Positions 1 through 7,213 of a stretch of 17,852 nucleotides of DNA are shown piece by piece. The stretch's first letter is position 1; each line of letters starts with the position of its first letter. The notes under the pieces were generated by a model. It did not search any database and was not told where the DNA came from. It worked only from the letters and a program-made list of their open reading frames with translations. The stretch lies in assembly GCA_964459805.1 (NCBI GenBank), contig CAYWOD010000055.1, positions 1 to 17,852 on the forward strand, read 5' to 3'. This DNA comes from DAOVRL01 sp964459805. GTDB taxonomy: Bacteria; Planctomycetota; Phycisphaerae; Sedimentisphaerales; Anaerobacaceae. Made by a program: the position numbers and the translations under genes.

Positions 1-113
1 GTATAGGCCTTGACTCGCGTGGAAACAAAGCCGATCTTCCCATCGGGCAAATAAAACGGATGAATATCCTGATACGGCCCGCCCGTTATCTGTCGCACTA
101 CCGCCAAAGACAC
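1..113 (-). CDS. Partial PD40/TolB-like beta-propeller protein fragment, runs off left edge
   Basis: Reading the minus strand from a GTG at 113-111 gives about 37 codons open to the window edge. They contain a run beginning ITGGPYQDIHPFYLPDG and continuing KIGFVSTR. The D-x-H-P-x-x-L-P-D-G-x-I-x-F-x-S-T-R pattern is typical of blades in PD40/WD40-like propeller proteins, including the hydrazine-synthase-alpha-related proteins abundant in planctomycetes. The GTG shares its first base with the last base of the preceding gene's TAG stop, which would permit coupled translation. Oddly, the motif lies only a few residues after the start, with no signal peptide and none of the long N-terminal region these proteins usually have. 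The frame is closed by a TGA six codons upstream of the GTG. It may therefore be an N-terminally truncated gene or remnant. The assignment rests on one motif. Confidence 0.4.
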   Translation of the reverse strand, partial: MSLAVVRQITGGPYQDIHPFYLPDGKIGFVSTRVKAY

Positions 114-3100
114 TATGCTTTTGCCAGGTCAATCTCTATCGTCAGGGCGGATTTGGGACAGAGCTCAACTTTTTTGTGCAGATCAATGTCCAGTCGGCCC
201 CCATCGAAATCAAAACCAACGGGTATCTGTCCATTCTTCAGAAATGCAGTGACCTTCTGAGGTTGCAATCCTTCAGGAAGTTGGAATCGTAGCTTCCTCA
301 GCGTTAAAGTTCCATATTTGATTTCGATTTGCTCGGTTTGTTTTTGCGAATCGCGTTTCTGAGAAAACGTGCCCCATCCCTCGGCTGCGGTGAAGGCCGC
401 CCGGAAATTCTCAGGGCCCAGTCGCGGTGCAAATCCAAGGATTCCCTTTGGTCCGTGATATTGGTAGCCGCAGGCCGCCAAATAGACCCCGTAGCTGGCC
501 ATAGCGCGGGCGTAATGGTCGCTGCATTCGATCTCGTTGTACGGATTGCGCAGGGCGGCATCATAACGGTCGTGAATCGCGCGGGCAATCGCCAGGGCCT
601 CAGTCAGCATCCCTTCGCGGATCATGTGCCCGGCCACCTGATATTCAAAACCGCTCATACACTCATTGAAGTACCCGAACTGCCAGTGCTTCTTCCAGCC
701 CTCTCTCTTGCCTCCTTTGGGCCAGGTGCACATAATCAGCCCGCCGTCGCCGGCAAGGGCGTACGGGCGTCCGCGCTTATAGACCTTTTTGAAAGGCCCG
801 ACGTCCGGGGCAAAGTTGTACTTCCAAATGGACTTCAGGGCCTTTTTTATATGCTCTTCGCTATAGAGCCTGCCCAAGCCCACCTGAAACGCCCAGCTTT
901 GCCCGAAGACCTGGTCGATGTAACAGCCGGTATCGGCTCCGATAGCGTCCAGGTGTTTCGGGTCGGGGATTTGAATGAAGTATTCCCCGTTCCAAAGCAG
1001 CTTAACGATCTTCTCTCGCCCCTGCTCGAATATCGCTCGTGTTTTTGTTGCAAATTTCTCATCCGCCATTTCGATTGCCATCGCCTCACCGGCCCGCAAT
1101 GCTGCTAAATAGAGCGAATTAAGCCACGCGATTTTCCCGTACCAGGCCGCGTCCAATGTATTCGGCTGGGCCCCTTCGATCATACCGTCATCATTGTTGT
1201 CTTTTGCGATCAGGTACTCTATCGCCTTTTTGATTTTGTCCCAATTGCGTTTGAGGAACTCGTTGTCTGCCGTCATCTGGTGCTCGCGGTAAGTGCGCAG
1301 AATCACGCCGGCCTGCCCGTCGTCGGCGGCGCTGCGGGCGAACTCGCCTCGATGCCCGATTGCGCCATTGTCGGCATTAAAGGCGATGCCAAAATCAACG
1401 CGCTGCCGCAGGTCGCGTTCGAGCTCCGGGAAGAGACGCGCCACGGCCTGCGCATAGTGCCAAACGTGCGTACACGTACCCGCACAACAGCCAATACCCT
1501 CCCAGCCATAAAATCGCCCGTCTGCAAAACGGTGAACCGTCGAGGTAGCCAGGGTCGAGGTATTGGCGAAAGTGCGGTCGAGAAACCACACCGGCAGCGT
1601 CGAATCATACCACGTCCGACGCCAGAGCTCCGTCCGCTCCGAAAGTGACGCGAAATTCTCCGCCACATATCCCGCCACATCCGCCGCATTCGCAAAGCGC
1701 CCAGCATAATACCGGCCCAAATTTCTTGCGCCGAAATTACTCAGCCGCAGATTTGGGAAACACCAGGTTATCACAAACCTGACAGTCTCCCGGCCACCAG
1801 GCGCCAGCTTCAATGTCCGTCCCAGCCCCCCACACAGCTTCTCGCCAAACGCCTTGCTCGCGCCGGTCGTTCGCATCGAGTCGCCAAACAGGGATTCCAG
1901 GAATCCCTCAGCGGGCAAAGCGGCACGGGCTATGCCGCAGCCCTGCCCCAAGAGCGCCAATCCCATCGTTCCGAAGTCGCTGCGTTGTTCCAGAGGCGGC
2001 AGATTCTTGCCCTTTCGGGCCTTATCGCTGAACACGATCTCGTCAATCCCGATATTACCCCACCCGCCGTCGTAATCATCCACAATCTGTATCTGTGCAC
2101 TCCTGCCCTGAAGGTCGCTTACATCCCAGCAGTTCGGCCCAACCAGATTGTTGTTCTTCCCCGTCGCCGTCCGCACCACCTTTCCGTCAACGATAAGGTT
2201 GATGCAGGTTTTGCCCTTATGAGCGCCCCCGCCGATAAGGAAGTTAATATATCGCCTCTCGATGGAAAACGGCTTGCTTGTAAGCGTTCCCTTATGTGCA
2301 TCGCCTCGGCGAACATCCTCGCCTTGGCGAACATTATGCGAATTCACCAATCGCTTACCTTGGATCTTACCGACGTCCTGATAGCTGGGCATCTCGCTCT
2401 TAAGAATAGGCCCATCTCCGAAGGCCGTGCCCGTAACCGTCCAGCCCTCATAGATCGGTTTTTCAAAGTCCTCGAAAAGGATATCCGGTCTTCTCGGTTT
2501 TAGTTCTTCCTTCCGGGTTTTTTCGGCGCTGCACTCCAGAAGCGTCATTCGTGATTGGCGCACGATTCTGTTGCGTTTTAGCACATCGCCCGGCTGGCCG
2601 CTGTGCAGACAGACCGCGTTTTCCAGCCAGCCGGCCAAATCGACTTCCACCTCGCTCGCGTCGGTATTTCTCACCGTGTACTCCATCACGGTCGCAGGCA
2701 GGCCGGAATCCCGGGCATCGAGAGGAATAAAAGGCGAATATGCCCTCAGCGTCACGGCAACGGGCAACGATTTGTCACGATACGTGACAAAGCCAACCGG
2801 ATATTCCCCTCGAAAGCTGACATCCGCAAAGCCGTTGGCATCCAGCGTTCTAAGCAGCGTTCTATTTTTCGTTCTGACCCGCATGGCAAAGCCCTGGTCA
2901 AGCGGACTGTTTTGCTGCAAAGGCTCGACGTAGTTCTCTCCCCTCGTGCCTTTATCACAAACGCCTCTGGTGGTCTTATTGAAGATGTCCCACAGCCATA
3001 GCCTGCCGTCCCCGCCAAGATAGATATGACCGGCGCAGATTCCGCCGACGGGCATGCCTATCTTTTTCAAAGCCTGGCCGCGGTAAACCTTGGGCTTTCC

Positions 3101-3346
3101 GCGGGCAAACAGCGACTTGACCCAGTTAGGGTCGAGTTTTTTGTCGGCGGGTATGAGTTTCAAATAGTCCGACTGCTCGAACGGCCCGGCCATCACCGTC
3201 AAATCTCTCCCTCCGACCACCGCGCCGGCCGTCCCAAAGGCGGTCAAAGCAAGGAAATCACGGCGATTCATACGACTCTGACAACAACCGCCCCGGCAAG
3301 CGGATTTGACAGGTTTGTTGTTGGTGGCTCGTTTATCGTTCTTCAT
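113..3346 (-). CDS. Tat-exported DUF608/GH116-family glycosidase with inserted levanase-type beta-sandwich module
   Basis: Glycoside hydrolase related to non-lysosomal glucosylceramidase/beta-glucosidases (GH116, DUF608), 1077 residues. A twin-arginine signal is visible (RRDFLAL at 28-34, hydrophobic stretch to about 44, possible cleavage after Ala53), so it should act outside the cytoplasm. The N-terminal beta-domain begins near residue 92 (KKIGMPVGGICAG). Residues about 288-442 form an inserted beta-sandwich (FEDFEKPIYEGW..., YINFLIGGG, CINLIVDGKVVRTATG, GGWGNIGIDEI) of the kind flanking bacterial GH32 enzymes. The (alpha/alpha)6 domain follows, with WEGIGCCAGTCTHVWHYAQ (from Trp615), DAAWYGK and CYIDQ (Asp811), features of the bacterial DUF608 branch rather than the GBA2 branch. 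I cannot place the catalytic pair with certainty. Asp811 in YIDQ resembles the acid/base region. The start at 3346 has a GAGGGA ribosome site 9 nt upstream; Met26 is an alternative, more usual Tat start but has a weaker site. Substrate unknown (beta-glucosides or beta-xylosides are typical). Confidence 0.85.
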   Translation of the reverse strand: MKNDKRATNNKPVKSACRGGCCQSRMNRRDFLALTAFGTAGAVVGGRDLTVMAGPFEQSDYLKLIPADKKLDPNWVKSLFARGKPKVYRGQALKKIGMPVGGICAGHIYLGGDGRLWLWDIFNKTTRGVCDKGTRGENYVEPLQQNSPLDQGFAMRVRTKNRTLLRTLDANGFADVSFRGEYPVGFVTYRDKSLPVAVTLRAYSPFIPLDARDSGLPATVMEYTVRNTDASEVEVDLAGWLENAVCLHSGQPGDVLKRNRIVRQSRMTLLECSAEKTRKEELKPRRPDILFEDFEKPIYEGWTVTGTAFGDGPILKSEMPSYQDVGKIQGKRLVNSHNVRQGEDVRRGDAHKGTLTSKPFSIERRYINFLIGGGAHKGKTCINLIVDGKVVRTATGKNNNLVGPNCWDVSDLQGRSAQIQIVDDYDGGWGNIGIDEIVFSDKARKGKNLPPLEQRSDFGTMGLALLGQGCGIARAALPAEGFLESLFGDSMRTTGASKAFGEKLCGGLGRTLKLAPGGRETVRFVITWCFPNLRLSNFGARNLGRYYAGRFANAADVAGYVAENFASLSERTELWRRTWYDSTLPVWFLDRTFANTSTLATSTVHRFADGRFYGWEGIGCCAGTCTHVWHYAQAVARLFPELERDLRQRVDFGIAFNADNGAIGHRGEFARSAADDGQAGVILRTYREHQMTADNEFLKRNWDKIKKAIEYLIAKDNNDDGMIEGAQPNTLDAAWYGKIAWLNSLYLAALRAGEAMAIEMADEKFATKTRAIFEQGREKIVKLLWNGEYFIQIPDPKHLDAIGADTGCYIDQVFGQSWAFQVGLGRLYSEEHIKKALKSIWKYNFAPDVGPFKKVYKRGRPYALAGDGGLIMCTWPKGGKREGWKKHWQFGYFNECMSGFEYQVAGHMIREGMLTEALAIARAIHDRYDAALRNPYNEIECSDHYARAMASYGVYLAACGYQYHGPKGILGFAPRLGPENFRAAFTAAEGWGTFSQKRDSQKQTEQIEIKYGTLTLRKLRFQLPEGLQPQKVTAFLKNGQIPVGFDFDGGRLDIDLHKKVELCPKSALTIEIDLAKA

Positions 3347-3574
3347 GGCACTGGTTCCCTCAAAATATCATCATCCAAAGTAATTCAAGAGCGGCAATAA
3401 ATACTAAATCAACGCCGGGCCAATGCCAAGCAAATTCAGATTCTCCCTCGGTTTCACCCACGAGCTCCGCCGAGCGGAAGCGCCAAGATTATTGCATTTT
3501 TGGGCCGAATTTGGTATGCTACTACAAGAAGAATTGGCAGTGTGCCTGATTAAGAACGCAGAAACGGATGAATT
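3347..3574. other. Divergent intergenic region between the GH116 and glycyl-radical genes
   Basis: This 228-bp stretch separates genes pointing away from each other, so it must hold both promoters. I see the ribosome site of the minus-strand gene (TCCCTC at 3356-3361, read as GAGGGA) and one plausible plus-strand promoter (listed separately). A short imperfect hairpin lies at about 3468-3480 (CTCCGC cga GCGGAA). No small gene, tRNA or convincing minus-strand promoter is apparent. Confidence 0.5.
3492..3520 (+). promoter_or_regulatory. Possible sigma-70-like promoter for the glycyl-radical unit
   Basis: TTGCAT (3492-3497) and TATGCT (3515-3520) are separated by exactly 17 bp. Each box is only a partial match to TTGACA/TATAAT. 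The position fits transcription starting near 3527, about 50 nt before the activase start. Inference from spacing and position only. Confidence 0.35.
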
Positions 3575-4552
3575 GTGTTAGACATACTAAACATTCCTGA
3601 TTCAGAACCTCTCGGCGGCGTTTGCCGGGCCGGGCAATCCGAGCTCCAGATAGGCGGGGTTGTGTTCGACATCAAGAGGTACGCGATACACGACGGCCCG
3701 GGCATCCGCACGACGGTGTTCTTCAAGGGCTGTCCGCTGCGGTGTCAGTGGTGCCACAACCCGGAAAGCTGGAGGAACCTGCCGGAGCCGGGACTGCGCC
3801 GGGCCAGATGCGTCAGGTGCGGCCGGTGCGTCGAAGTATGCCCGCAAGGTGCTGTTTTGTTAACCGATGACCTGCCCGAAACAGACGCCGACAAATGCAC
3901 TCTATGCGGCGAGTGCGTGGAGGCCTGTCCGGCCGGTGCGCGGGAAATCATAGGTCAGCAGATGACCGTCGGCGACGTTATGGCGGAAGTGGAAAAAGAC
4001 GTCATCTTTTATGATGAGTCCGGCGGGGGCGTCACATTTTCCGGGGGTGAGCCGCTGGCGCAGCCGGATTTTCTGTTAGGGCTGCTCAATCAATGCCGGT
4101 TGCGTCAAATACACACGGCTGTCGATACAAGCTGCTGGGCACAGCCGGATGTTCTGGATATGATCAGCGAGAAAACCGACCTGTTCCTCTGCGACATCAA
4201 ACATAGCGACAGCGAGCTGCACGAGCGTTTTACCGGGGCAGGCAACATGCTGATAAAGGACAACATCAGACGCCTGGCGGAAGCAAAGAAAGAAATCATT
4301 ATCAGAATTCCTATCGTTCCCGGGTTTAATGACGGCCCAGAAAATATTGAGGCAACGGCCAGATTCGCAGCATCGCTGCCCGGTCTGGCCAGAATTGACA
4401 TCCTGGGTTACAATCGCGGCGGAAGAGAAAAATCCACTCGGCTTACCCCTGGTATCGATGTCGTACAAAGCGAAACACCGGACGAGGCGAAGATGAATTC
4501 AATCGCCCGACAACTTGGCAAACACGGATTCGAAGTAAAGATAGGGGGCTAA
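3575..4552 (+). CDS. Glycyl radical enzyme activase (radical SAM, two ferredoxin-type clusters)
   Basis: Activating enzyme that cleaves S-adenosylmethionine to place the glycyl radical on the partner enzyme encoded next. The radical SAM CxxxCxxC is at Cys53, Cys57 and Cys60 (GCPLRCQWCHNPE), preceded by the family hallmark FDIKRYAIHDGPGIRTTVFF. A ferredoxin insert carries two CxxCxxCxxxC sets, Cys79/82/85/89 and Cys108/111/114/118. That is the layout of activases for all glycyl radical enzymes except pyruvate formate-lyase-type ones. GGEPLAQ follows near residue 152. Length 325, normal for the family apart from about 25 extra N-terminal residues. The start is a GTG at 3575, the first possible one after an in-frame TGA at 3569, and no good ribosome site precedes it. 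A GTG at 3662, just before FDIKRY, is an alternative. It ends 5 bp before the radical enzyme, so the two form an operon. Soluble and oxygen-sensitive. Confidence 0.96.
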   Translation: MLDILNIPDSEPLGGVCRAGQSELQIGGVVFDIKRYAIHDGPGIRTTVFFKGCPLRCQWCHNPESWRNLPEPGLRRARCVRCGRCVEVCPQGAVLLTDDLPETDADKCTLCGECVEACPAGAREIIGQQMTVGDVMAEVEKDVIFYDESGGGVTFSGGEPLAQPDFLLGLLNQCRLRQIHTAVDTSCWAQPDVLDMISEKTDLFLCDIKHSDSELHERFTGAGNMLIKDNIRRLAEAKKEIIIRIPIVPGFNDGPENIEATARFAASLPGLARIDILGYNRGGREKSTRLTPGIDVVQSETPDEAKMNSIARQLGKHGFEVKIGG

Positions 4553-4557
4553 ATCCT

Positions 4558-6924
4558 ATGAACCCAAGAGTGGCGAAACTGCGCAAAGAAAGTGTCGAGA
4601 CCAGACCGTATATCTCCACTGAAAGGGCCGAGCTTATAACCGAGTTCTATAAGAGCGATATCCCCGCTCGCGAGTCTGTTGTTGTCTGCCGCGCGTTGTC
4701 TTTCAAGCACCTTATGGAGAAGAAGGTCATCTGCATCAACGACGGCGAGCTCATCGTCGGCGAGCGAGGCCCCGCCCCCAAGTCCACTCCGACTTACCCC
4801 GAATTATGCTGCCACGACCTCGAGGACCTGCGGATAGTCAACAGCCGCGAAAAAACCTCTTTCGTGGTCTGCGACCAAGTTAGAGAGACTTACAAAGAGA
4901 AGATCATCCCCTTCTGGTCCGGCAAGACCCTTCGGGAAAAGCTCTTCGGCGCAATGAGCGAGAAGTGGCATCAGGCCTTCGATGCCGGGGTTTTCACCGA
5001 GTTTATGGAGCAGCGTGCTCCGGGGCACGCTATTCTTGACGACAAGATTTACCATAAAGGTATGCTGGACTTTAAGCGTGAGATCACCGAGAACCGCGAG
5101 AAACTCGACTATCTCAATGACCCGCGCGCTTACGAAAAGGAGCAGGAATACCAGGCGATGGACATCTGCGCCGACGCGGTTATCACCTTGGCCAATCGCT
5201 ATGCCGAAAAGGCGGCGGAGCTGGCGCGAAAAGAGACCGACCGGGATCGGCGCAGCGAATTGGAGCAAATCGCCGAGATATGTTCGCACGTTCCGGCGCA
5301 GGCGCCTCGCAATTTCCGGGAGGCGCTGCAGGCATACTGGTTTGTGCACTTGGGGGTGATCACGGAACTTAACACGTGGGACTCCTTCAATCCGGGTCGG
5401 CTTGACCAGCATCTCTTGCCCTTCTACCAAGAAGGTTTGCGGGATGGAAGCTTAACGCCCGACCAGGCCAAAGAGCTGCTCGAGTGTTTCTGGATCAAGT
5501 TCAACAATCAGCCCGCTCCGCCCAAAGTCGGAGTCACCGAGGAGCAGAGCGGAACGTACACCGACTTCGCACTGATCAACGTTGGGGGAATAAGGGCGGA
5601 CGACGGAAGTGATGCTGTCAACGAGCTTTCGTATATGATACTCGATGTAGTAGAAGAGATGCGCCTGCCACAGCCCAGCTCGTGCATTCAACTGAGCAAG
5701 AAGAATCCCGATCGATTTCTCAAGCGGGCGTGCGAGGTTATCCGCGTGGGTTTCGGGCAGCCTTCCGTTTTCAACACGGACGTTATCATCAAGGAGATGC
5801 TGCATAACGGCAAGACTATGGCCGACGCGCGCACCGGCGGCCCCAGCGGATGCGTGACGATCAGCTCCTTCGGCAAGGAGAGCTGCACACTCACCGGCTA
5901 TATCAACTGGCCGAAGATATTCGAGCTTGCCTGCAACAACGGCGTCGATCCGAATTCAGGCCGGCGGATCGGCCCCAGAACAGGCGACCCTCGAGAGTTT
6001 ACTTCTTACCGGCAGTTGATGGATGCCTACGGCAAAGAGCTCGAGTATTTCATCGACCTGAAGATCAAGGGCAATAACGTTGTCGAACGCCTCTTCGCCA
6101 ATTATATGCCCGCCCCTTTTATGTCACTCGTGATGAGCGACTGTATCGCCCGCGGACTCGATTACCACAACGGGGGCGCAAGATATAACCCAACCTATAT
6201 TCAGGGCGTCGGGATCGGCACAGTGACCGATGCGCTGGCGGGCGCGAAGTACCACGTCTTCGACGAAAAGGATGTGACGATGGACAGGCTGCTGACGGCG
6301 ATGCAGGCCGACTTCGCCGGACATGAACAGATGCGCAACAAACTGCTCAATCATACACCCAAGTACGGCAACGACGACGACTACGCCGACAGCATCAGCG
6401 AGGAGGTGTTCAACGTTTATTACGACCTGCTTAACGGCCGGCCCAATACGAAGGGCGGCAAGTACCGCGTCAACCTCCTGCCGACAACGGTGCACATCTA
6501 CTTCGGCTCGGTAGTAGGCGCGCTGCCAGGCGGTAGAAAAGCCGGCGAGCCCGTTTCGGAGGGCATCTCACCAACTCAGGGCCGTGACAGCAAGGGGCCC
6601 ACCGCCGTTTTCAAATCCGCCGCTCGAATCGACCACGCCCGCACCGGAGGGACGCTGCTGAATATGAAGTTTAATCCCCAGGTGCTGGCCGGCGACGATG
6701 GTATCGACAAGCTCGCCCACCTGATCAGGGCGTACTTCAAGCTCGACGGCCATCACGTTCAGTTCAACGTCATCGACGCCGAGACGCTTCGAGACGCCCA
6801 GAAGAATCCTGAACAGAATCGTGACCTCATCGTCAGGGTGGCCGGTTACAGCGATTACTTCATAGACGTGGGCCGAGACCTGCAAGACGAAATCATCGCG
6901 CGCACCGAACAGCAATCTTTCTGA
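4558..6924 (+). CDS. HypD-like glycyl radical enzyme with non-canonical C-x-T active site
   Basis: Cytoplasmic glycyl radical enzyme, 788 residues, closest by eye to trans-4-hydroxy-L-proline dehydratase (HypD). Shared stretches include FTEFMEQRAPGH, FNNQPAPPKVG, YIQGVGIGT, TPKYGNDDDYAD, PVSEGISP and GGTLLN. The glycyl-radical motif RVAGYSDYF puts the radical at Gly763, 26 residues from the C-terminus, where HypD has it. The thiyl cysteine is Cys432 in GPSGCVTISSFGKE. In HypD, glycerol/diol dehydratases and choline lyase the motif is C-x-E; here it is C-V-T (Thr434, codon ACG). The neighbouring TGCFGKEAY of HypD also reads ISSFGKESC. Asp275 in TWDSFNPGRLDQ, probably matching a HypD active-site Asp, is kept. 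A double Cys, as in pyruvate formate-lyase, is absent. Family membership is secure, but Hyp dehydration is doubtful without the Glu. Ribosome site AGGGGG at 4543-4548, 9 nt before ATG. No gene for pyrroline-5-carboxylate reductase, HypD's usual partner, is in the window. Confidence 0.93.
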   Translation: MNPRVAKLRKESVETRPYISTERAELITEFYKSDIPARESVVVCRALSFKHLMEKKVICINDGELIVGERGPAPKSTPTYPELCCHDLEDLRIVNSREKTSFVVCDQVRETYKEKIIPFWSGKTLREKLFGAMSEKWHQAFDAGVFTEFMEQRAPGHAILDDKIYHKGMLDFKREITENREKLDYLNDPRAYEKEQEYQAMDICADAVITLANRYAEKAAELARKETDRDRRSELEQIAEICSHVPAQAPRNFREALQAYWFVHLGVITELNTWDSFNPGRLDQHLLPFYQEGLRDGSLTPDQAKELLECFWIKFNNQPAPPKVGVTEEQSGTYTDFALINVGGIRADDGSDAVNELSYMILDVVEEMRLPQPSSCIQLSKKNPDRFLKRACEVIRVGFGQPSVFNTDVIIKEMLHNGKTMADARTGGPSGCVTISSFGKESCTLTGYINWPKIFELACNNGVDPNSGRRIGPRTGDPREFTSYRQLMDAYGKELEYFIDLKIKGNNVVERLFANYMPAPFMSLVMSDCIARGLDYHNGGARYNPTYIQGVGIGTVTDALAGAKYHVFDEKDVTMDRLLTAMQADFAGHEQMRNKLLNHTPKYGNDDDYADSISEEVFNVYYDLLNGRPNTKGGKYRVNLLPTTVHIYFGSVVGALPGGRKAGEPVSEGISPTQGRDSKGPTAVFKSAARIDHARTGGTLLNMKFNPQVLAGDDGIDKLAHLIRAYFKLDGHHVQFNVIDAETLRDAQKNPEQNRDLIVRVAGYSDYFIDVGRDLQDEIIARTEQQSF

Positions 6925-6960
6925 GAGCCTCCGGGCCTGCGGTGGGCGGCCTGCCATCAG

Positions 6961-7010
6961 TGGCACGGGCTTCGGAGCCCGTGAAAACACGGCCAGGATG
7001 TCCGTGCCAC
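6961..7010. repeat. REP-like nested palindrome, possible terminator of the glycyl-radical unit
   Basis: Three overlapping inverted repeats lie in 50 bp, starting 37 bp after the radical enzyme's stop. The outer arms are TGGCACGG (6961-6968) and CCGTGCCA (7002-7009). Inner hairpin 1 is CACGGGCT (6964-6971) with AGCCCGTG (6976-6983), a perfect 8-bp stem with a 4-nt loop. Inner hairpin 2 is CACGGCC (6988-6994) with GTCCGTG (7000-7006), one mismatch. The outer stem competes with both inner hairpins. This layout resembles REP/BIME-type dispersed intergenic palindromes. No T-tract follows, so it is not a classical intrinsic terminator, though it could protect the upstream mRNA end. Preceding it, GGCCTGC recurs at 6934-6940 and about 6949. 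Copy number elsewhere cannot be seen here. Confidence 0.65.
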
Positions 7011-7027
7011 AACAACAATACGAGAGT

Positions 7028-7056
7028 TTGACGTCCGGTCCAAAGGGTGGTATATT
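7028..7056 (+). promoter_or_regulatory. Sigma-70-like promoter of the peptidase/transporter operon
   Basis: TTGACG (7028-7033, five of six consensus bases) and TATATT (7051-7056, five of six) are exactly 17 bp apart, the best promoter match I found in the window. Transcription would start near 7063, giving a leader of about 150 nt before the peptidase start at 7214. It lies just downstream of the REP-like palindrome, so the peptidase genes can be transcribed independently of the glycyl-radical unit. Confidence 0.6.
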
Positions 7057-7071
7057 GTTCGTGCTGATTCG

Positions 7072-7107
7072 CTCTTGCACGATGGTCAAGAGGGCGCCTT
7101 GTGCAAG
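7072..7107 (+). promoter_or_regulatory. Leader RNA with mutually exclusive hairpins
   Basis: CTCTTG (7072-7077) can pair with CAAGAG (7087-7092), 6 bp with a 9-nt loop. The overlapping CTTGCAC (7074-7080) can instead pair with GTGCAAG (7101-7107), 7 bp with a 20-nt loop. Both cannot form at once. A third short hairpin, CTGCA/TGCAG, lies further down at about 7170-7183, before the AAGGAG ribosome site (7200-7205). Alternative pairing in a leader is what attenuators, riboswitches and protein-bound leaders show, but the stems are short and I recognise no known RNA family. Confidence 0.3.
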
Positions 7108-7213
7108 TTGTACCAGCGCGGCCGATTAGGTGTGTATGCGAGCCCTTTTCCATTGGGTTATGAGTTCTGCAATTTTGCAGGAGTTTTATTTACTTTAATA
7201 AGGAGATAAACCT

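Noticed and set aside
329..1108. 259-codon open frame on the plus strand
   Set aside because: Antisense to the well-supported GH116 gene, with no recognisable protein features.
3568..3600. ATG at 3568 as the activase start
   Set aside because: It lies in another frame and stops after ten codons.
4558..6924. Pyruvate formate-lyase
   Set aside because: Single Cys432 instead of the Cys-Cys pair, an activase with extra ferredoxin clusters, and sequence much closer to HypD.
7082..7129. 15-codon leader peptide ORF (ATG at 7082, stop TAG) in the operon leader
   Set aside because: No ribosome binding site and no run of codons for a relevant amino acid, so peptide-based attenuation is not supported.
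7170..7195. CTGCA/TGCAG hairpin followed by T-rich sequence as a terminator
   Set aside because: A 5-6 bp stem with an interrupted T run just before the ribosome site is too weak to call.
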